Source of the DNA: UBA1361 sp035647455
Lineage (GTDB): Bacteria > Bacillota_I > Bacilli_A > RFN20 > CAG-826
Length of the DNA: 10,901 bases
Direction of reading: 5' to 3'
Assembly (NCBI GenBank): GCA_035647455.1
Contig: DASRNI010000020.1
Location: forward strand, 1 to 10,901
Of this stretch, positions 5,960-10,901 are shown piece by piece. The position numbers were made by a program, and so were the translations under genes. The first letter of the stretch is position 1. Each line of letters opens with the position of its first letter. The notes below the pieces were generated by a model. That model was not told the DNA's origin. It searched no databases and saw only the letters and a list, made by a program, of their open reading frames with translations.

Positions 5960-7087
5960 ATGAAAAAGAAAATTGCACTGTTAATTACACTTTTAACTTT
6001 TAGTTTAAGTAGCTGTAAATTCAACAAAAGTAGCTCGGACAAACCGAGTCCATCCGACGTAACAAGTACGGTAACAAGTTCAGCAGACGAAAGTAGCGAA
6101 ACCGATCCTTCGGAAAGCGAAACACCCTTGCCAAGTACAAGCGAAGCTTCCGTTCCTAGCGAAGGTGAAAGTTCTGTTAGTTCTGAAGTAAGCGAACCCG
6201 TGAGCGAACCAGAAGCTAGTGAACCAAAATCAAGCGACCCTGTAAGTGAACCAGATGGAACTTCTTCTTCAAGTGAAACGGAAGAACCACTTCCCGAGTT
6301 TACCGTCACTTTTGTCACGAACGCTCCTACGACACTTGATCCGGTTGTAACGAGTAAATTAAATTATCCACCTGTCATTACGAACGAACCAAATGTGCTT
6401 GTTGGTTGGTTTTTTGAAGCTACCTTCATTAATATCGTTAGTTTTCCGCTTCTTGTCACGAAAGACATCACACTTTACGCGAAGTGGGATGAAGCTAGTG
6501 ACGGACTTAACTATGAAATTAATCAGAGTAATACTGGTTACATCATTACAAGTTACGCGGGTAACCAAGTCCAAGTCGTTATTCCGGAACATATTAATAA
6601 TTTACCCGTTGTCGAAATTGGTGAATATGCGTTTTATGAAAACGGCACAGTTGACCATGTAAGGCTCCCAAGTACACTGATTACAATTAGTTTTGGTGCT
6701 TTTAAAAACGCGACGCGAATTGAAAGTATGAACTTCCCTACTAGTTTAAAAACAATTGCGAGTGACGCTTTTAGCGGCGCATCTAACTTAAAAAATATTA
6801 ATTTAGAAGCAACAAGTCTTGAAACACTTGGTGATAACAGTTTTGAACGCACAATGATTAGTAACGCAAAACTACCGGCAACAATCGCAACTATTGGTGC
6901 ACGGGCTTTTGCTGATAATGCTAAATTTACTGAACTAACCGTTAACGCAACAACACCACCATTCGTGTATCATAGTTCTTTTGATAGTACTAGTTTAAAT
7001 AAAATTAAAGTACCAAGTAACAGTGTTGCAACGTACAAAAATTCACCGTACTGGGCTAGTTACCAAAGTTTAATTATTAGCCTTTAG
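5960..7087 (+). CDS. Surface lipoprotein with Ser/Glu/Pro stalk, InlB-type repeat and BspA-like leucine-rich repeats
   Basis: 375 residues. The signal peptide ends in the lipobox LSSC, with Cys19 as the lipidated residue, so the protein is anchored to the outer face of the membrane. Residues 20-112 form a low-complexity Ser/Glu/Pro stalk with recurring SEP and SEPVSEP units. Residues 113-177 (FTVTFVTN ... LYAKWDEA) match the Listeria-Bacteroides repeat (Flg_new/InlB B repeat). Residues 184-375 show BspA-like (LRR_5) repeats, with IGEYAFYENG, FGAFKNAT, IASDAFSGASNL and IGARAFADNA, and the typical ending VPSNSVATYKNSPYW. Such proteins bind host matrix, other cells or polymers, but the partner cannot be read from the sequence. 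AGGTAGGTG precedes the ATG. It is divergent from the amylase and convergent with the Fic gene, sharing 4 bases with it. Confidence 0.9.
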   Translation: MKKKIALLITLLTFSLSSCKFNKSSSDKPSPSDVTSTVTSSADESSETDPSESETPLPSTSEASVPSEGESSVSSEVSEPVSEPEASEPKSSDPVSEPDGTSSSSETEEPLPEFTVTFVTNAPTTLDPVVTSKLNYPPVITNEPNVLVGWFFEATFINIVSFPLLVTKDITLYAKWDEASDGLNYEINQSNTGYIITSYAGNQVQVVIPEHINNLPVVEIGEYAFYENGTVDHVRLPSTLITISFGAFKNATRIESMNFPTSLKTIASDAFSGASNLKNINLEATSLETLGDNSFERTMISNAKLPATIATIGARAFADNAKFTELTVNATTPPFVYHSSFDSTSLNKIKVPSNSVATYKNSPYWASYQSLIISL

Positions 7088-8013
7088 CACGTTACTTTAA
7101 AATAATCACAAAGTTTTTTATATTTATCTTGACCGGCTAAACAAGTTTCGAATAAATAAGCCTTGTTTTCTGGATACATTATAAAACCACGGTAATAAAG
7201 ATTTTTTAATGCCTGATCAATTGTAAAAGGCACGTGGTTATGGCGTAAAAGTTCTTTAAAAGCAATAAGGCGACCAACGCGACCATTACCGTCTTGAAAT
7301 GGATGAATCTTTTCAAAGTGATAATGAAAATCAATAATCGCTTTAAATGTTTTCTTCGCGCCATTTTCATAACGGTTTATTAATTCGCTCATTTCGCACG
7401 CCACATCTTCTGGTGGTGTCGTCTCGTAGCCACTAACGACGTTCGGCACTTCTTTATAGCTACCGACACGAAACCAGTCTAACTTCTCATCTTTTGTATT
7501 CCGCTTTAAAAGTAAATGTAAGTCTTTGATTATTTGTTCATTAAGCGGCTCGTAAATTATATCAAGCATGTAATCAATCGCGCGGAAGTGATTAATTGTT
7601 TCTGTAACATCATCAATATTAAGTGTTTTTTCTTGTCCGATTAAGACTTGGTTTGTTTCAAAAATATTACGAGTTAAATCGAGCGAAATGGTGCTTCCTT
7701 CAATATTGTTCGAGTTAAAAGTTAATAATACTTGTGTCTCGTGATAAAGCCCGCCTTTAATTTTGTGTTTTTTCTCACTGCGAAGTCTTGTAACAATTGC
7801 AGATTCACGTTTTTTCTGCGGAAAAGAGAATATATCACCGGGTTGTAGATTTAAATAAACACTAATCTTTTCAAGTGTTTGAAGCGAAATATAGTCACCT
7901 TTTCCTAACTTAGAAAGTGTTGTTGATGATATTTTTAAATCGTGGCTTAACTTAGTTAATGTAAGTTTTCTCTCTTCAAGAACTTTAAATAATTTTTCAT
8001 AATTCACACGCAT
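7084..8013 (-). CDS. Fic-domain protein with N-terminal helix-turn-helix (class II, self-inhibited)
   Basis: 309 residues. Fic enzymes transfer AMP (or a related group) from a nucleotide to a hydroxyl side chain of a target. Residues about 5-62 form a Cro/C1-type helix-turn-helix (LTKLSHDLKISSTTLSKLGKG, then LQPGDIFSF). The inhibitory helix motif [ST]-x3-E-[GN] is SNNIEG (Ser101, Glu105), placed N-terminal to the Fic core as in class II. The catalytic loop HPFQDGNGRVGR (237-248) is complete with His237, Asn243, Gly244 and Arg248, so activity is likely when the inhibitory glutamate is displaced. The ATG at 8013 has GGAG 6 bases upstream. A TTG at 8025 extends the frame by four codons but overlaps that ribosome site, so I reject it. 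The DNA-binding domain and repeats upstream suggest autoregulation. Target unknown. Confidence 0.92.
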   Translation of the reverse strand: MRVNYEKLFKVLEERKLTLTKLSHDLKISSTTLSKLGKGDYISLQTLEKISVYLNLQPGDIFSFPQKKRESAIVTRLRSEKKHKIKGGLYHETQVLLTFNSNNIEGSTISLDLTRNIFETNQVLIGQEKTLNIDDVTETINHFRAIDYMLDIIYEPLNEQIIKDLHLLLKRNTKDEKLDWFRVGSYKEVPNVVSGYETTPPEDVACEMSELINRYENGAKKTFKAIIDFHYHFEKIHPFQDGNGRVGRLIAFKELLRHNHVPFTIDQALKNLYYRGFIMYPENKAYLFETCLAGQDKYKKLCDYFKVTC

Positions 8014-8029
8014 ATTGATCTCCAAGATA

Positions 8030-8038
8030 ATTGTACCA
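8030..8038 (-). promoter_or_regulatory. Possible extended -10 promoter of the Fic gene
   Basis: TGGTACAAT on the minus strand fits an extended -10 (TGn followed by TACAAT), which can work without a good -35. The start would fall near 8022-8024, giving a leader of only about 10 bases with GGAG at its 5' end. That short leader is the main doubt. Confidence 0.4.
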
Positions 8039-8040
8039 TA

Positions 8041-8088
8041 TTATTTAGTTATATAAAGAATATAAATCAAATTCTTTAGTTACATAAA
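8041..8088. repeat. Pair of 17-bp direct repeats upstream of the Fic gene, candidate operator
   Basis: TTATTTAGTTATATAAA (8041-8057) and TTCTTTAGTTACATAAA (8072-8088) agree at 15 of 17 positions and start 31 bases apart, close to three helical turns, so both face the same side of the DNA. They lie just upstream of the possible extended -10 of the Fic gene. They are good candidate binding sites for its own helix-turn-helix domain. The region is AT-rich, so chance similarity is possible. Confidence 0.45.
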
Positions 8089-8117
8089 ATATTATCCTGT
8101 TTTATTTGTTTATTGAT

Positions 8118-8150
8118 AAAAAACGAACAGTATTTTCAACTATTCGTTTT
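8118..8150 (-). terminator. Intrinsic terminator of the pyruvate dehydrogenase operon
   Basis: On the minus strand AAAACGAATAG (8140-8150) pairs with CTGTTCGTTTT (8120-8130) over 11 bp around a 9-base loop, and the 3' arm runs into TTTTTT (8118-8123). One pair is a G-U wobble in the minus-strand RNA but would be a C-A mismatch in plus-strand RNA, which shows the direction. It stands 10 bases after the pdhD stop codon. Confidence 0.88.
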
Positions 8151-8159
8151 AGTTTAATT

Positions 8160-9527
8160 TTAATAGTGGATTGCTTTGCCCGTTACAAGCAGTGCTGCTT
8201 CACCTACTGTTTCGGCAAGTGTTGGGTGCGGGTGAATCATACTGATCAGTTCATCGGTTGTTGCTTCTAAGTTAAGCGCTAGTACGAGTTCACTAATCAT
8301 CTCGGTCGCTTGGCTGCCGATTATATGCGCACCGATGATTTCGCTGTACTCTTCACTAACAATTAATTTAATAAAACCGCGTTTATCGTTATCGGCTAGT
8401 GCTTTCCCACTTGCACTAAAGGGGAAAATACTTGTTTTAAATTTGATCGCACTTGCTTCTGCTTCTTGCTCAGTTAAACCAACCGCAGCAATTTCTGGTA
8501 GCCCATAGATTGCTTGGGGTATTTTTGTGTAATCCATTGCATTCGTTTTTAAGCCTAACGCGTGATTCACCGCAACAAAAGCTTCGTGCGATGCGGTATG
8601 TGCGAGCATCATTTTGCCGTTTAAGTCGCCAATTGCGTAAACTCCCGGCACAGTTGTTTCTAAGTATTCATTCGTTACAACACTCGCACCTTCAAGCTTA
8701 ATATTTAAGTTTTTAAACGCACTGCTGTTTGGGCGCGTTCCAACTGCCATCAGTGTTAAGTTTGTTGCCAGCTTCTTCGTAGCGCTATTAACTTTGTATG
8801 TTACTTCGTTATCTGTAACTTTTGTTACTTCAGCATTCGTAATAACTTTGATCCCGAGTTTTTCGAGTTCTTTAACGTATGCGTCGCGAACTGACACGTC
8901 AATTGAAGGTAATATTGTCGGTAACTTTTCAATAATTGTTACATTACTGCCGAGCAGCGCGAAAATAGTCGCAAATTCGACACCAATCACGCCACCACCA
9001 ACGATGACGAAGTTTTTCGGTACTTTTGTAACATTAAGTAATTCGCGACTTGTTACGAGTGCACCACTTTTATAACTTTCTTGTACCCCATCAATTGGCG
9101 GTAAGATTGGCGAACTACCAGTTGCTAAAATAATCTTTTTTGTTTCGTAAAGTTCGTTATTAACACGCACAACGTTTGGTGCTTCAACAAAAGCTTCACC
9201 GGTTAAAAGTTCAACCTTATTTTTCTTAAGTAAGTAATTTACACCGTTTGTAAGTTCTTTGACAACTTTATCTTTACGGCCGACCATCTTTTTAAAGTCA
9301 AACGTTACTTCACCATTTACCGTTATACCAAAGTCACTAGCGTGCATGAAGTCATAGTAAAGTTTTGCGTTTTTTAAGAGTGTTTTTGTCGGGATACAGC
9401 CGTGATTAAGACAAACTCCCCCAACATCTTCTTTTTCAATGAGCAGTACTTTCGCGCCAAGTTGTCCAGCTTTAATCGCCGCGACATAGCCGCCCGGTCC
9501 TGCCCCAATAATAATTAAATCGTACAT
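8160..9527 (-). CDS. pdhD: Dihydrolipoyl dehydrogenase (E3 of the pyruvate dehydrogenase complex)
   Basis: 455 residues, near the usual 460-475. It reoxidises the dihydrolipoyl arms of E2 with FAD and passes the electrons to NAD+, in the cytoplasm. Seen in order: FAD-binding GAGPGG (8-13), the redox disulfide in GGVCLNHGCIPTK (Cys39, Cys44), NAD-binding GGGVIG (177-182), the second FAD motif YAIGD (297-301) and the dimer-domain HPHPTLAET with the catalytic His434-Glu439 pair. There is no fused lipoyl domain. AGGAG overlaps the stop codon of the E2 gene and stands 5 bases before the ATG, so the two genes are closely coupled, with only 8 bases between them. It is the last gene of the operon. 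The position beside E2 favours a role in pyruvate dehydrogenase, though the same enzyme could also serve other 2-oxoacid or glycine cleavage complexes. Confidence 0.97.
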   Translation of the reverse strand: MYDLIIIGAGPGGYVAAIKAGQLGAKVLLIEKEDVGGVCLNHGCIPTKTLLKNAKLYYDFMHASDFGITVNGEVTFDFKKMVGRKDKVVKELTNGVNYLLKKNKVELLTGEAFVEAPNVVRVNNELYETKKIILATGSSPILPPIDGVQESYKSGALVTSRELLNVTKVPKNFVIVGGGVIGVEFATIFALLGSNVTIIEKLPTILPSIDVSVRDAYVKELEKLGIKVITNAEVTKVTDNEVTYKVNSATKKLATNLTLMAVGTRPNSSAFKNLNIKLEGASVVTNEYLETTVPGVYAIGDLNGKMMLAHTASHEAFVAVNHALGLKTNAMDYTKIPQAIYGLPEIAAVGLTEQEAEASAIKFKTSIFPFSASGKALADNDKRGFIKLIVSEEYSEIIGAHIIGSQATEMISELVLALNLEATTDELISMIHPHPTLAETVGEAALLVTGKAIHY

Positions 9528-9535
9528 CTTAACTC

Positions 9536-10798
9536 CTATTCCATTAAGAGTAATGTTGGCTCGCTTAAAAGTGCTTTAACACGGTTTAAAAAGCGACCAG
9601 CATCCGCTCCATCAATGACGCGGTGATCAACGGCAAGCGAAAGCGGTAAAACGTAACCAACTCTTATTTCGTCATCAATCACTACTGGTTTTTTATTAAT
9701 CATTCCGACGCCTAAAATTGCAACTTCCGGATGGTTGATAATTGGGGTCCCAAAACTAATTCCCGCAGAACCAAAGTTCGTAATTGTAAATGTTGTATTT
9801 TGGAGTGCGGCTAGACTAACTTTGCGACTAATCGTAAGATCCGCAGTTTCGCGAAGTTCACGCGCTAAACTAAAAATTGACTTCGTGTCGGCGTCTTTAA
9901 TATTCGGGACAATTAATCCGTCTGGCGTATCAACCGCAATCCCAATATTCATAAAATGTTTCATAATCATTTCGTCGGTATTTTGGTCGAAACTCGCATT
10001 AAAGAGCGGAAATTCTTTTAGTGTCATCGTGACAGCTTTAATAATAAACGCCATATATGTTAACTTAATCCCTTGCTTTAACGCTTCATTTTTTGCGTCA
10101 TTTCGTAAATTAACGAGTTTATCAATAATTACTTCGTCAATTAGGACTGTATGCGGAATAACTTGTTTTGAAACTGTCATCGCGTTAACAATAGCTTTCC
10201 TTAACTTCGTAATTGGTACGCGTGTTGTGCCTTCACCAGCTTTAAAGCTTAAGCTTGGTACGCTACTTACAACAGGTGTGGCTGCGCTATTATTCGCGAA
10301 AGCACGAATATCATCTTTCATCACGCGGCCACTAGGACCAGTGCCAATAACTTTATTAATGTCAACACCTAAATCACGCGCAACTTTGCGGGCAGCCGGT
10401 GTTGCTTTTGCTTTTGTATTTGTTGTTACGCTTGGAGCGCTAACTTCATTAGAACTACCAATAATTTCACTTGATACTTCAATTTCGCCAATCACACCTG
10501 GCGCACTTTCTTCGGTGACTGCTTCTGTTTCTTGTGCCGGTTCATCCGCAACTTCTGCACCGCTCCCGTCATCAATAATCGCGACCGTTTCGCCAACATT
10601 AATCGTGACACCTTCGTCGGCACCTAACTTCATAATTACGCCGTCAACGGGTGAAGGGAGTTCTGCATTTACTTTATCGGTTTCTATTTCAACAAGCGTA
10701 TCGCCTTCTTTAACTTTGTCGCCTACTTTAACGTGCCATTTAAGGATCGTGCCTTCATGGAGACCTTCACCAATATCACTAAATTTAAAATCGTACAT
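9536..10798 (-). CDS. pdhC: Dihydrolipoyl acetyltransferase (E2 of the pyruvate dehydrogenase complex)
   Basis: 420 residues with the full E2 layout. It carries the acetyl group from E1 on a lipoyl arm and hands it to coenzyme A, forming the core of the complex. A single lipoyl domain (1-77) has the modified lysine in ETDKVNAE (Lys42). An acidic Ala/Glu/Pro/Val-rich linker follows. The peripheral subunit-binding domain (about 131-168, ATPAARKVARDLGVD and GTGPSGRVMKDDI) docks E1 and E3. The catalytic domain (about 192-420) ends in DHRVIDGAD (His392, Asp396) as expected. AAGGAGG overlaps the stop of the upstream E1 beta gene and stands 6 bases before the ATG, a strong ribosome site that fixes this start. 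An acyltransferase for branched-chain substrates has the same layout, so pyruvate specificity is inferred from family and gene order. Confidence 0.95.
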   Translation of the reverse strand: MYDFKFSDIGEGLHEGTILKWHVKVGDKVKEGDTLVEIETDKVNAELPSPVDGVIMKLGADEGVTINVGETVAIIDDGSGAEVADEPAQETEAVTEESAPGVIGEIEVSSEIIGSSNEVSAPSVTTNTKAKATPAARKVARDLGVDINKVIGTGPSGRVMKDDIRAFANNSAATPVVSSVPSLSFKAGEGTTRVPITKLRKAIVNAMTVSKQVIPHTVLIDEVIIDKLVNLRNDAKNEALKQGIKLTYMAFIIKAVTMTLKEFPLFNASFDQNTDEMIMKHFMNIGIAVDTPDGLIVPNIKDADTKSIFSLARELRETADLTISRKVSLAALQNTTFTITNFGSAGISFGTPIINHPEVAILGVGMINKKPVVIDDEIRVGYVLPLSLAVDHRVIDGADAGRFLNRVKALLSEPTLLLME

Positions 10799-10809
10799 TA
10801 TTTACCTCC

Positions 10810-10901
10810 TTAATAAGCAACTGTTTCAAGAATCGCTTCTAAAATTTGTTCAGAATTTACAAAATGGAAATGTTCACCACGGGCTAGTGGCACCGTAATA
10901 T
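10810..10901 (-). CDS. pdhB: Pyruvate dehydrogenase E1 component beta subunit, C-terminal end (partial)
   Basis: Only the last 29 codons and the stop are inside the window. The peptide starts ITVPLARGEHFHFV and ends EAILETVAY. It looks like the tail of the transketolase C-terminal domain of E1 beta, where a proline-containing strand is followed by a final helix. Its place directly before E2, with the E2 ribosome site overlapping its stop, matches the usual alpha-beta-E2-E3 order. With so short a piece the assignment leans on gene order. The E1 heterotetramer uses thiamine diphosphate to decarboxylate pyruvate and acetylate the lipoyl arm. Confidence 0.75.
   Translation of the reverse strand, partial: ITVPLARGEHFHFVNSEQILEAILETVAY

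Noticed and set aside
5935..6318. Minus-strand open frame of 127 codons, rich in Ser, Leu and Gly
   Set aside because: It is the antisense of the Ser/Glu/Pro stalk of the lipoprotein. Its low-complexity makeup mirrors the repeats, and it has no recognisable domain.
7094..7117. ACTTT/AAAGT stem followed by T6 on the plus strand as a terminator for the lipoprotein gene
   Set aside because: The stem has only five mostly A-T pairs with an 11-base loop and lies inside the Fic coding region, so stability is too low for a call.
8014..8025. TTG start at 8025 for the Fic protein
   Set aside because: It would lie on the GGAG that serves the ATG at 8013 and has no ribosome site of its own.
9735..10898. 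Plus-strand open frame of 387 codons
   Set aside because: It lies antisense to the E2 gene, which has intact domains and catalytic residues. The frame is open because of the codon bias of E2, and its Ser/Ile/Thr-rich product matches no family I know.

Overview
The window looks like a chromosomal segment from a low-GC Gram-positive bacterium (Bacillota), possibly a lineage near the Mollicutes such as Acholeplasma or Izemoplasma. I infer this from the AT-rich sequence, a Bacillus-type pdhB-pdhC-pdhD order, AGGAGG ribosome sites, a lipobox lipoprotein and a BspA-like leucine-rich protein. Every long frame is open with UGG as tryptophan, so the standard bacterial code is used rather than the UGA=Trp code of Mycoplasma. 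The species cannot be fixed from the sequence alone.

Layout, left to right. Positions 1-50 hold, on the minus strand, a strong promoter and the first bases of a cyclic-di-GMP-I (GEMM) type aptamer, cut by the window edge. Positions 142-1825 hold two minus-strand genes for membrane-anchored surface proteins that share a hydrophobic N-terminus ending in an A-W-[FI]-x-x-N motif. In front of them, at 1833-1974, lie a consensus promoter, a complete cyclic-di-GMP-I type riboswitch and an overlapping intrinsic terminator. Positions 2012-3301 encode a PlsC-like acyltransferase with an unusual zinc ribbon. Positions 3379-5850 encode an exported alpha-amylase (GH13) with two N-terminal starch-binding modules. 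Divergent from it, on the plus strand, 5960-7087 encodes a lipoprotein with a Ser/Glu/Pro stalk, an InlB-type repeat and BspA-like leucine-rich repeats. It converges, with a 4-base overlap, on a minus-strand HTH-Fic protein (7084-8013). The right end (8118-10901) is the 3' part of a pyruvate dehydrogenase operon (E1 beta tail, E2, E3) closed by a clear terminator.

How the parts work together. The pdh genes are housekeeping metabolism that makes acetyl-CoA. The amylase and lipoprotein point to an extracellular life on polysaccharides or host surfaces. The most notable system is at the left. Two riboswitches of the same class lie in tandem about 1.9 kb apart, each directly behind a TTGACA-N16-TAYAAT promoter. 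The first drives a pair of related surface proteins and the second points at whatever lies beyond the left edge. This suggests a surface or matrix locus switched by a cyclic dinucleotide. The complete switch appears to be an ON switch, because its terminator reuses the 3' half of the aptamer. No cyclic-di-GMP synthase or phosphodiesterase gene is visible in the window.
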